Shown here: positions 1 through 7,539 of the stretch, piece after piece
Layout: each line of letters begins with the position of its first letter
How positions within the stretch are numbered: position 1 is the stretch's first letter
From: Streptomyces fildesensis
GTDB taxonomy: Bacteria; Actinomycetota; Actinomycetes; Streptomycetales; Streptomycetaceae
Length of the DNA: 64,000 nucleotides
Reading direction: 5' to 3'
NCBI RefSeq assembly: GCF_016107395.1
Contig: NZ_JAAIKO010000022.1
Span: 55,908 to 119,907 of the forward strand
The notes under the pieces: generated by a model
Seen by the model: the letters and a program-made list of their open reading frames with translations, nothing else
What the model was told of the DNA's origin: nothing
Databases searched by the model: none
Program-made: the position numbers and the translations under genes

Positions 1-362
1 TGGTGTACCGGAAACCGACGGACGCGCCGAGGGCGGATCGCCGGACGAATGTCCGCACAGTGCCTCCTTGCGCTTTGCCGGGAGGGGGATGTCGGCGCAG
101 AGGATCCGCACCGACATGCGGCGGGCACCGCCTTCCCGGGTGCCACCGGACGCTAGTGCCGGATGTGGCACTCCTGTTGAGGGATCATCACCATTGGATA
201 AACATCGGAGCCCTACCCGGAATCCCTGGTACCGTTCCGTACCCGCATATGACCGGCCCGCGGCCTCGGCGCAACCATGCCCGGAACGCCGCGGACCGGT
301 GGGAACAGCGATCGCGAGGATCGCCCTTCCCACGGGCCGGCAGTCGTACTCGGCTTCGGCGC
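1..362. other. Intergenic region downstream of GH16; no gene supported
   Basis: No reading frame here has a recognisable protein or a convincing ribosome-binding site. The open frames that cross it run on into the GH16 gene antisense and are composition artefacts. A weak promoter-like pair can be drawn on the plus strand (TTGAGG near 176, an AT-rich stretch near 198), but nothing downstream uses it. The window edge may cut a gene just to the left. Confidence 0.5.
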
Positions 363-1721
363 TCAGCTCTGTGTGTAGGTGAAGTGCGGAGTGTCGTACT
401 GGGGACCGTTCTTCTCGTAGGTGAACCAGTAGGTGATGACGCTGCCCGCGGAAAGCTGACTGACCGTCTGCGTCCAGGTACCCCCGCTGTTCGCCATCCG
501 GAAGTTCTGCTGACCCGCCCCGTTGACCAGATAGTGCACGTCCACGTACTGCGCGGCCGTGGTCGGCGTGAAGGAGATCCGCGCCTGAGTGGCATTGATC
601 CGGGTGGCGCTCGCCGAGTAGTCGGGTGACGAGGTGCCGCCCGTGGTACCACCGGTCGTCGTCCCGCCGGTCGTGGCTCCTCCGGTGGTCGTCCCACCGG
701 TCGTCGTCCCACCATTGGTCGTGCCACCGTTCGTGGTACCACCGCCGTTGGTCTGGTAGACACCGAACCAGTCGATACTCATACCGGCGCCCGAGGTGAT
801 GTCCGCCGAGGGCGAGGTGCAGCCACAGACCTTGTTCGGGTACGAACCGCCGATCGCCACATCGAAGATGGCGAAGAACCCGTGGTCGACGGCCGCCTGC
901 CAGGTAGCCGTCGACACCTGGTTCTGATTGACCTGATAGGTCAGACCGCCGTCCAGGTAGAACCGCAGCTGCTCGGCAGCGGTGTTGGTACGGTCCACGA
1001 TCACCGAGTACGTGTGGAACCCGGTCTGGCAGCCGCCGCACGCCTGCAGCCCACTGCTGATGCCGTCCGGGTCATGGCACTCGCCGGCCCAGACACCGCA
1101 GTGGAAGGTGGTCGAGTGCTGACTCAGCGCGTTGACGTCCTCCATGATGTCCAGCTCGCCGATGTTCGGCCAGTTGGTCGCACCCACCGGGCGGGCCGCG
1201 GCGCCCATCGCCCAGAACGCCGGCCAATAGCCCAGTCCGTGTGCCGGGTTGGGCTGCTGGATGGAAGCGCTGATCTGCAGCTGACCGCCGGCCGGGGCGG
1301 CGAAGTCGGTGCGCTGGGTCTCGATCCGGCCGGAGGTCCAGTGTCCGCCGGCGTCCTTGATCGGCTTGATCACCAGATGGCCCGCACCGTCCTGGTAGAC
1401 GTTTGCCGTTGAATCGGTCGCCGTCTCCAGTTCACCGGTCCCCCAGTTCGGCGCCGCACCCGGGTAGTTGTAGTTGGTACCGATGTCGTAGAGCCAGTTG
1501 GCCCTGTTGAGACCGCTGCCCGACGCGCCGCTGAAGTCATCGCTGAAGACCGTGGTCCAGCCGGCCGGAGGCGCCGGCGCCGCGGCGGCCGACCCGCCCG
1601 ATAGGGACAGACCCAGGGTGCCGGCGACCAGCATGAGCAGAGCACTGAAGACAGTGAGCGGAACACGCCGCATACGGCGCGCGGCGCTCGACGCGGTTTC
1701 GGGCGGGACGTTTTTCCTCAT
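363..1721 (-). CDS. Secreted GH16 endo-beta-1,3-glucanase with C-terminal CBM56-like domain
   Basis: A 452-residue secreted glucanase expected to cleave internal beta-1,3 (laminarin-type) bonds outside the cell. Residues 1-48 form a signal peptide ending in an Ala-rich stretch. The GH16 domain follows (about 55-325) with the catalytic motif ELDIMED near residue 190 (two acidic residues flanking Asp). A Thr/Gly-rich linker (about 326-365) leads to an 85-residue beta-sandwich that closely matches the N-terminal domain of the GH64 gene upstream and resembles CBM56 glucan-binding modules. The start has GAAAGG upstream. It lies 79 bases after GH64 on the same strand, so the two probably form one operon. 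Family call confident; exact substrate inferred. Confidence 0.9.
   Translation of the reverse strand: MRKNVPPETASSAARRMRRVPLTVFSALLMLVAGTLGLSLSGGSAAAAPAPPAGWTTVFSDDFSGASGSGLNRANWLYDIGTNYNYPGAAPNWGTGELETATDSTANVYQDGAGHLVIKPIKDAGGHWTSGRIETQRTDFAAPAGGQLQISASIQQPNPAHGLGYWPAFWAMGAAARPVGATNWPNIGELDIMEDVNALSQHSTTFHCGVWAGECHDPDGISSGLQACGGCQTGFHTYSVIVDRTNTAAEQLRFYLDGGLTYQVNQNQVSTATWQAAVDHGFFAIFDVAIGGSYPNKVCGCTSPSADITSGAGMSIDWFGVYQTNGGGTTNGGTTNGGTTTGGTTTGGATTGGTTTGGTTGGTSSPDYSASATRINATQARISFTPTTAAQYVDVHYLVNGAGQQNFRMANSGGTWTQTVSQLSAGSVITYWFTYEKNGPQYDTPHFTYTQS
636..750 (-). repeat. Thr-Gly linker-coding repeat in GH16
   Basis: Tandem degenerate repeats of GGTACCACC/GGTCGTCCC type on the plus strand encode a linker of TTGG and TNGG units between the GH16 catalytic domain and its C-terminal module. 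Such flexible linkers are common in streptomycete carbohydrases. The low complexity makes the segment prone to length change. Confidence 0.8.
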
Positions 1722-1800
1722 GGGCGGTCGTGGCCTTTCTGCAGAGCTCCGAGACGTACGCGATGTACGAGAGGTGCGGATGGGTTCCGGGGAGGCGACG

Positions 1801-3354
1801 TCAGCTGAAGGGATCGAGGATGAGTGATGCCTGCTGCGGGCTGCCGTCGTGCACCAGCGACTCGTGGTGGCCGACGTCGTCGAAGGCGAACGCGTACGCG
1901 TTCCCGTCGGCCATCTGCGCGTGGATGAAGCGCGCGTAGTGGTTGGTCACCGCGTCCTGGTAGAAGTTCGCGGAACTCGCGTCGGGCTGACCGGTGTTGA
2001 CCAGCAGTGTCGAGCGGTTGAATCCCGCGCACAGCGTGCGGGAGATCGGGCCGCGCACCAGGTCGTTGGGGGCGTCCAGGAGCTTGTAGCAGCCGAAGAC
2101 GCTGTCGGCGTCGGGCTTCTGGAAGCTGGTGACGACCGCCCCTGAGGTGTTGGTGAAGTTCATGACGTTCCCCGACACCCGGCCGAAGTACTTCGTGTTC
2201 GGCTGGTCGGCGAAGGGCGTCACGGTGAGCGTCGAGGTGGAGTACTTCTGCCACACCCGGTTGATGTAATCGTCGAGGACGCCGTTGGACAGCGCACCGG
2301 ACTCGATGCCGTGCCCCGGCGCCAGCGCCCGCAGGACCGAACCGTCCGGCGCCGTCTGGATCAGCCCGCCCCAGCCACCGGACTGGCCGCGCAGCGCGTT
2401 GAGGACCGCGTTGTATCCGCCGGGCTTCAGATGGCCCGTGGTCTGGCCGGCCCCGGTGGTGGACTGCACCGCGACCGCGTAAGGCGCGGAGAACATGTCC
2501 ACCTGAGTGCTGTTGATCCACAGCCCGCTGTCGTTGAGCGTGTACTCCGACCAGTTGAACAGGATGTTGCGGTTCGGGTCGCTCGGATTCTGTACCGCGG
2601 GCTGCACCAGACCGCCGGTGGTCAGTTTGAACGCCAGCTTCTGGCCGTAGGAGAAGTAGACCCGGCCGGAGAACTTCGGGATCTGGATCGTCACCGACTG
2701 CCCGGAGGCGGGGCCGGGGATCGACGCGTCAGGGGCGGGGGTCGGCGGATTGCCGCCTGCCGGCCAGGCGTGGAACCCGCCGTTGGCGTCCGCCCAGCCC
2801 TGCTGACCGCTCGACAGCTGGGTGCCCAGGTCGTAGATGTAGACGCTGCCACCGCGCCCCGAGTTGTTGGTGATCTTCAGCGGTATGGTCCCGGGCACCG
2901 GCTGCCCGCCACCGCCGCCACCCGTGGTGCCGCCGGTCGTTCCGCCGCCGCCCTGGGTGTAGGTGAACTGGGGGGTGTCGTACTGCGGTCCGCCCTTCTC
3001 GTAGGTGAACCAGTAGGTGAGGACCGAGCCCGTCGAGAGCTGGTCGACGGTGCGGGTCCAACTGCCCCCGCTGTTGGTCATCCGGAAGTTCTGCTGGCCG
3101 GCGCCGTTCACCTGGTAGTGCACATCGACGTACAGCGCGGTCGTCGTGGGGGTGAAGGTGATCCGCGCCTGAGTGGAACCGGTAGCGGTGACGCTCTGGG
3201 TGTAGTCGGACGGTCCGGCCGCCGCGTTCCCCGCGACGGCGGTGAGACCGAACAGTCCCGCGAGCACCAGGACGACGGCGGAGGCGAGTGCGGTGGCGCT
3301 GCGGCTCCAGCGCCGTCGGGGCCGATCAAGGCGCGGAAGTGGGGTTCTGCGCAT
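1801..3354 (-). CDS. Secreted GH64 beta-1,3-glucanase with N-terminal CBM56-like domain
   Basis: Predicted laminaripentaose-producing type beta-1,3-glucanase, first gene of a two-gene operon with GH16. From this ATG it is 517 residues: signal peptide (about 1-46), a CBM56-like module (about 50-130) nearly identical to the one at the C-terminus of GH16, a short Gly/Thr linker, then a GH64 domain opening with IPLKITNNSGRGGSVYIYDL. The segment with NWSEYTLN and STQVDMFSAP supplies the Glu and Asp at the positions expected for GH64 catalysis. A GTG at 3384 is an alternative start. The only SD-like sequence (AGAAGGGA) lies between the two candidates and is rather far from the ATG, so the start is uncertain. 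Confidence 0.88.
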   Translation of the reverse strand: MRRTPLPRLDRPRRRWSRSATALASAVVLVLAGLFGLTAVAGNAAAGPSDYTQSVTATGSTQARITFTPTTTALYVDVHYQVNGAGQQNFRMTNSGGSWTRTVDQLSTGSVLTYWFTYEKGGPQYDTPQFTYTQGGGGTTGGTTGGGGGGQPVPGTIPLKITNNSGRGGSVYIYDLGTQLSSGQQGWADANGGFHAWPAGGNPPTPAPDASIPGPASGQSVTIQIPKFSGRVYFSYGQKLAFKLTTGGLVQPAVQNPSDPNRNILFNWSEYTLNDSGLWINSTQVDMFSAPYAVAVQSTTGAGQTTGHLKPGGYNAVLNALRGQSGGWGGLIQTAPDGSVLRALAPGHGIESGALSNGVLDDYINRVWQKYSTSTLTVTPFADQPNTKYFGRVSGNVMNFTNTSGAVVTSFQKPDADSVFGCYKLLDAPNDLVRGPISRTLCAGFNRSTLLVNTGQPDASSANFYQDAVTNHYARFIHAQMADGNAYAFAFDDVGHHESLVHDGSPQQASLILDPFS

Positions 3355-3480
3355 CGGAAAACTGGTATCCCTTCTTCTGTTCACGAAGCGAAAGGGAAGT
3401 ACTGGTCCGGGCAGGTCGCGCTTTCACCTCACAGCCGAAGGCAAGCGATCATCCCCAGGGATGCCTTCGAACCAGCGAGA

Positions 3481-3494
3481 TGAGAGCGCTCTCA
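3481..3494. promoter_or_regulatory. LacI-family operator-like palindrome (glucanase operon)
   Basis: TGAGAGCGCTCTCA is a perfect 14-base palindrome about 130 bases upstream of the GH64 start and just downstream of its predicted promoter. It resembles the CebR/LacI-type boxes (TGGGAGCGCTCCCA) that control streptomycete cellulase genes. The same 12-base core occurs at 25061-25072 before another GH64-type gene. The regulator itself is not in this window. Function inferred. Confidence 0.7.
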
Positions 3495-3514
3495 CCCAAC
3501 AGGATCGTGTTGGA

Positions 3515-3547
3515 TTCTTAGCGCACGACGTGTTCGCGTCAAGAAGT
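3515..3547 (-). promoter_or_regulatory. Predicted promoter of GH64-GH16 operon
   Basis: On the minus strand a -35 TTGACG (3542-3537) is followed after 16 bases by TAAGAA (3520-3515). The -35 sits in ACTTCTTGACGC, a 12-mer found identically in the promoter of the second GH64-type gene at 25015-25026. The palindromic operator at 3481-3494 would lie just after the transcription start, a classic repressor position. Confidence 0.6.
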
Positions 3548-3679
3548 TGAACAAGATCTACTTAACGACCAGGACATATACCGGTGATGAGGGGCGCCCC
3601 CTCCTCCGCCGGCGCTTTGGGCTTTTCGTCGGCGACGGGAAAACAAGCCACAGGGCTTGTTATTAATCGAACGACGGCC

Positions 3680-4282
3680 CTACCGACCGCGCTCCCGCCG
3701 GCCGAGCAGTTCGAGGGCCGCTTGGACGGTGCCGAGCAGCGTCTCCACGTCCGCTCCGCCGCGCGAGCGCAGGTTCACGCCGTAGGCGAGCAGCGCCAGC
3801 GTCTCGGCGGCGGCGTCCGGGGAGACGCCCGGGGCGAGCTGCCCCTGACGCCGGGCCGTCTCGAGTTCCGCGCACAGCGCGTCCCGCAGCAGCCGGTGGT
3901 GTTCGTCGAGCAGGGCGCGGACGGCGGGGTCGCTGCCCTCGGGGCCGATATGGGCGTTGACGACCATGCAGCCCCATCCGGCGTACTCACCGGAGCAGCG
4001 GGCCTCGATCAGACCGGCGAAGAAGTCCCGCACGGCGGGCAGGCCCCGCCCGTCCTCCGCCAGTTCGCGGAACGCCGGCTGCGCGCGATGCAGCAGATAG
4101 CGGCGCAGGGCGGCGAGATAGAGCTCCCGCTTGTCGCCGAAGGTGGTGTACAGACTGGACCGGCTGAGCCCCGTCGCGGTGGCGACGGCCTGGATCGACG
4201 CCTTGTCCGAGCCGTGCTGCCAGAACAGCCGCTCGACGCGCTCCAGCGCCGTGTCCGGATCGAAGTGCTTGATGTCGGGCAT
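3680..4282 (-). CDS. TetR-family transcriptional regulator
   Basis: A 200-residue TetR repressor. The N-terminal helix-turn-helix (about residues 8-55) includes ASIQAVATATGLSRSSLYTTF followed by GDKRELYLAAL, typical of the family. The rest is a helical ligand/dimer domain. It is divergently transcribed from a peroxiredoxin gene, and two near-identical inverted repeats lie between them, so autoregulation together with control of the peroxiredoxin is likely. ATG at 4282 was chosen; a GTG one codon earlier is also possible. The signal it senses is unknown; an oxidant or electrophile is a guess from the neighbour. Confidence 0.9.
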   Translation of the reverse strand: MPDIKHFDPDTALERVERLFWQHGSDKASIQAVATATGLSRSSLYTTFGDKRELYLAALRRYLLHRAQPAFRELAEDGRGLPAVRDFFAGLIEARCSGEYAGWGCMVVNAHIGPEGSDPAVRALLDEHHRLLRDALCAELETARRQGQLAPGVSPDAAAETLALLAYGVNLRSRGGADVETLLGTVQAALELLGRRERGR

Positions 4283-4301
4283 CACTCACCGCTCCCGAGT
4301 A

Positions 4302-4321
4302 CTTGGAATGGTGATTCCAAG
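4302..4321. promoter_or_regulatory. Inverted repeat 1, candidate TetR operator
   Basis: CTTGGAAT-GGTG-ATTCCAAG is a perfect 8+8 inverted repeat with a 4-base spacer, 19 bases upstream of the tetR start. Its half-sites match those of the repeat at 4356-4375, which points to one protein binding both. It could overlap the tetR promoter and give autoregulation. Confidence 0.75.
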
Positions 4322-4355
4322 ATAACCCTTGACGTGCGAACCGACCCGCCATCAT

Positions 4356-4375
4356 CCTGGAACGAGTGTTCCAAG
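4356..4375. promoter_or_regulatory. Inverted repeat 2, candidate TetR operator
   Basis: CCTGGAAC-GAGT-GTTCCAAG is the second copy of the inverted repeat, with the same 8-4-8 geometry and one mismatched pair in the arms. It lies about 50 bases before the peroxiredoxin start, downstream of a possible -35 TTGACG at 4329-4334, so bound repressor would block that promoter. Confidence 0.75.
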
Positions 4376-4425
4376 ATGTTCGGGATGTGTTCCGCACTCC
4401 CCTGCACAGAGAGAGGACGGCGATC

Positions 4426-5091
4426 GTGAGCCTCCAGGATGAGCTGCGCGACCTGCGCGACCTGTACGAGAACGGACCCCGGAAACTCCCCGCCGAGCTG
4501 CTCGAGGTCATGGACCGGGGCGGGTCCGAGCTCGCCGCGTCCGGCCTGGCGGAGCGCGCCCTGGGCCCGGGTGCGCGGGCTCCTCGGTTCACCCTTCCGG
4601 CAGCCACCGGGGAGCAGATCGCGCTGGACGCGCTGCTCGCCGAAGGACCCGTGGTCCTCACCTTCTACCGCGGCGCCTGGTGCCCGTACTGCAATCTCGC
4701 CCTGCGCTCCCTGCAACTGCACCAGGACGCCGTCACCGCCCGCGGCGCCCGCCTGGTGGCCGTCTCCCCGCAGATCCCGGACGAGACCCTCTCCATCACC
4801 GAGAAGGAGCAACTCACCTTCGACGTTCTCAGCGACATCGGCTCCGACGTCGCACACCGGTTCGGCATCGCGTTCGACCTCTCCGGCGAACTGGGCGAGG
4901 TGTACGACCGGTTCGGTTTCGAGCTCCAGCGGGTCAACGGCGGCCATGCCCGCACCCTGCCGCTGCCCGCCACCTACGTCATCGACCGCTCCGGCGTCAT
5001 CCGCTGGGCCTTCGTCAGGTCCGACTACACCGTGCGCGCCGAACCCGCCGACATCCTGGCCGCACTCGACACGCTGGACACGCTCGGCTGA
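4426..5091 (+). CDS. Peroxiredoxin-like (AhpC/TSA) protein
   Basis: A 221-residue thioredoxin-fold protein. After a helical N-terminal extension (1-50), residues about 55-200 form the AhpC/TSA domain with FYRGAWCPYC, where the first Cys of CPYC is the likely peroxidatic residue. Expected to reduce peroxides in the cytosol using thiol donors. The GTG start at 4426 is preceded by GAGAGGA; an ATG 60 bases upstream lies inside operator 2 and is rejected. It is divergent from tetR and probably repressed by it. A 30-base gap leads to unannotated sequence, so it seems monocistronic. Confidence 0.85.
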   Translation: MSLQDELRDLRDLYENGPRKLPAELLEVMDRGGSELAASGLAERALGPGARAPRFTLPAATGEQIALDALLAEGPVVLTFYRGAWCPYCNLALRSLQLHQDAVTARGARLVAVSPQIPDETLSITEKEQLTFDVLSDIGSDVAHRFGIAFDLSGELGEVYDRFGFELQRVNGGHARTLPLPATYVIDRSGVIRWAFVRSDYTVRAEPADILAALDTLDTLG

Positions 5092-5273
5092 ACGCGCTCT
5101 TCCCGGGCGGTCGACTATGAGTGGCGGGGCCTGATGATCACCCATAGCTTCGAACCGGCGGGCGCACGCTCTGTACGGGCGAGGAATGCGGTGCCGCTGT
5201 CGAACGTCCCTCGGATCCGTCGCCGAGCCCGGCGCTGTTACGGGAGGACCATCCTGGAGAGCGGGTTCCGGTC

Positions 5274-6335
5274 ATGGCTACGCGACGGTTTCATCAACTG
5301 GTGGGTACTGCTGTCGGCGTCGCCGCCGTAGGGCTGGCGGCGGCGCCGCCCGTACAGGCGGAGAGCGTACTTCTCGTCAGCAAGGGTCAGTCGATCCAAG
5401 AGGCGGTGAACCGGGCGAAACCCGGGGACACGGTCCTCGTGCTGCCGGGCACGTACCAGGAGAGCGTTCAGGTCACGATCCCGAATCTGACGATCCGCGG
5501 GTCCGGCGACCGGACGCTGATCACCCCTCCGGCCGTACCGGGCGGCAACACCTGCGCCGCGGGCGGCTACGGGATCTGCGTCACCGGAACGGCGGACCAG
5601 CCGGTCACCGGTGTGACCGTCGAGTCGCTCGCGGTCTCCGGGTTCACGAAGCACGCGATCAACGCGTCCGACACCGACGGACTGAGCGTGCGTTTCGTGC
5701 TCGCCCAGGACAACGGCCAGTACGGCATCAGCGTCGAGAAGTCGACCCGCGCCCGGCTGTCCATGAACCGGGCACGGAACAACGGGCAGGCCGGCATCTT
5801 CATGGCGAACCTGACCAGCGGCGAAGGCGGCGCCATGGACACCCAGAGCGCGATGATCAGCGGCAATGACGTCTCCGGGAACCGGATCGGCGTCGTCGCA
5901 CGGCGGGTCCGCAATCTGACGGTCGAGAACAACACGATGACCGGCAACTGCGGTGGCGTCTTCGTCGTGGGGGACGAGGGGACGCCGAGGGCCGGAGCGA
6001 TCGGCATCCGTCTCAACAAGGTGGTGGCGAACAACAAGTTCTGCCCGGCGAACAGCCGGCTGCCGGTCATCCAGGGCTCCGGAATCGTCCTGACCGGCGT
6101 GGAGAACACGACCGTGGAGCTGAACAGGATCACCGACAACGTCGGGACCTCACCGCTGTCCGGCGGCGTCGTGCTGTTCCCGAGCTTCGCGGGCGGTCCC
6201 AACTCCGGCAACACCGTCAAGGACAACACGGCGCTCCGCAACGGTCCGGCCGACCTGTCCGACCGGGACACCGGCCTCGGCAACACCTTCAACGGAAACC
6301 ACTGTCTGGTCTCAGCTCCGGTGGGCCGCTGCTGA
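5274..6335 (+). CDS. Secreted right-handed beta-helix protein
   Basis: A 353-residue exported protein with a signal peptide (about 1-29, ending in VQA). The remainder is a parallel beta-helix: GQSIQEAVNRAKPGDTVLVL followed by repeated coils rich in Asn ladders (NNTMTGN, LNRITDN, VKDNTAL), like NosD/pectate-lyase-like PbH1 proteins. Such folds bind or cleave polysaccharides, but no lyase catalytic set can be assigned here. It ends 58 bases before the O-methyltransferase on the same strand and might be cotranscribed with it, although a link to the pigment pathway is not evident. Confidence 0.8.
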   Translation: MATRRFHQLVGTAVGVAAVGLAAAPPVQAESVLLVSKGQSIQEAVNRAKPGDTVLVLPGTYQESVQVTIPNLTIRGSGDRTLITPPAVPGGNTCAAGGYGICVTGTADQPVTGVTVESLAVSGFTKHAINASDTDGLSVRFVLAQDNGQYGISVEKSTRARLSMNRARNNGQAGIFMANLTSGEGGAMDTQSAMISGNDVSGNRIGVVARRVRNLTVENNTMTGNCGGVFVVGDEGTPRAGAIGIRLNKVVANNKFCPANSRLPVIQGSGIVLTGVENTTVELNRITDNVGTSPLSGGVVLFPSFAGGPNSGNTVKDNTALRNGPADLSDRDTGLGNTFNGNHCLVSAPVGRC

Positions 6336-6393
6336 CCGAGTGGTCCGCCGCGCCGCGTCCGACACCCTTCCGATCCCCAGGAGAGGCAGCCCC

Positions 6394-7464
6394 ATGACGA
6401 CCACCCCTTCCACCGCACCCGTCCCCGCGGCACCCGCATCCGCATCCGCCATCACCCCGCACGCCGGCATGCGCCTGCGGGAACTCGTGTTCGGCGCCGC
6501 CTGCGCCGCGGCCGTCCGCGCCGCGGCCCGGCTGCGGGTCGCGGATGCCCTGGGCGACACCCCCGCGACGGTCGAGGAACTGGCCCAGGAGGTCAACGCC
6601 GAGCCCAAGCCGCTGCGCCGGCTGCTCCGTGCGCTGTCGTGCTACGGGCTGTTCGCGGAGACGGAGGACGGCCGCTTCACGCACACCGAGATGTCGCGGC
6701 TGCTGCGCGAGGACTCCCCCGACAGCCTCCGGTACATCTCGCTGTGGTGCACGGAGCCGTGGACCTGGGACGCGTGGCCGCTGCTCGACGACGCGGTCCG
6801 GTCCGGCAAGGACGTCTTCCCCGAGCTGTACGGCAAGAACTTCTTCGACTACCTGCACACCGACGCGAGCGAGTCGGCCGTGGTGTTCGACCGGGCGATG
6901 TCGTCGTCCAGCAGGCAGTCCGCAGAGGACCTCGCCGAGTTCGTCGACCTCACCGGGGTGTCGAGCGTCGCGGACATCGGCGGCGGCCAGGGGCTGGCGC
7001 TCGCCTGTCTGCTGGAGCGGAACCCGGAGCTGAGCGGGACCCTGCTCGACCTCCCCAAGGTGATCACGAACGCGGACCCGCGGCTGCGGGACGGCGGCCC
7101 GCTGGCCGGGCGGGTCCGGCTCGTCCCGGGCGACTGCCGCAACGAGATCCCCGTCCAGGCGGACCTGTACATCATCAAGAACATCCTGGAGTGGGACGAC
7201 GCCAGCACCCGCGCCACCCTGGCCAACATCGTCAAGGCCGCGCGCCCCGGCGCCCGGGTGCTGGTCGTCGAGAACCTGGTCGACGACAGCCCGTCGATGC
7301 GGTTCACCACCGCCATGGACCTGCTGCTGCTCCTGAACGTCGGGGGCGCGAAGCACTCCAAGGTCAGCATGGCCGCCCTGATGGAGGAGGCCGGGCTCGC
7401 TGTCGGCCAGATCCGCCCGGTCAACCCCTACCTGCACGCGTTCGAGGCCGTCGTCCCCGTCTAG
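6394..7464 (+). CDS. SAM-dependent O-methyltransferase (acetylserotonin/TcmO-like)
   Basis: A 356-residue class I methyltransferase of the dimeric plant/actinomycete O-methyltransferase family. The N-terminal helical dimerisation region is about 20-110. The SAM-binding motif VADIGGGQG is near residue 190, and LVPGDC and the region around NILEWDD follow. In many family members the equivalent of LEWDD reads LHxWxD, whose His is the catalytic base, so this enzyme lacks that His. ATG at 6394 has AGGAGAG 8 bases upstream and is preferred to an upstream ATG at 6340. Placed beside the polyketide genes and convergent with accC, it probably methylates the pigment or an intermediate. Confidence 0.85.
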   Translation: MTTTPSTAPVPAAPASASAITPHAGMRLRELVFGAACAAAVRAAARLRVADALGDTPATVEELAQEVNAEPKPLRRLLRALSCYGLFAETEDGRFTHTEMSRLLREDSPDSLRYISLWCTEPWTWDAWPLLDDAVRSGKDVFPELYGKNFFDYLHTDASESAVVFDRAMSSSSRQSAEDLAEFVDLTGVSSVADIGGGQGLALACLLERNPELSGTLLDLPKVITNADPRLRDGGPLAGRVRLVPGDCRNEIPVQADLYIIKNILEWDDASTRATLANIVKAARPGARVLVVENLVDDSPSMRFTTAMDLLLLLNVGGAKHSKVSMAALMEEAGLAVGQIRPVNPYLHAFEAVVPV

Positions 7465-7481
7465 GGGTCGTCACCGTCACC

Positions 7482-7527
7482 ACGCACTGTGCGCCACGCC
7501 CCTCAGGGAGCGTGGCGCACAGTGCGT
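7482..7527. terminator. Bidirectional hairpin between O-methyltransferase and accC
   Basis: ACGCACTGTGCGCCACGC and its exact reverse complement form an 18-bp perfect stem with a 10-base loop, midway between two convergent genes. There is no T-tract, as is usual for streptomycete terminators. Confidence 0.85.
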
Positions 7528-7539
7528 CGTACGGTCCGG

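Noticed and set aside
3..629. A 208-codon frame at the left edge
   Set aside because: No SD, no family, and it runs antisense into GH16.
630..750. Short-period repeat as a CRISPR array
   Set aside because: The repeats are 9-18 bases, in frame, and encode a Thr-Gly linker; no spacers or cas genes.
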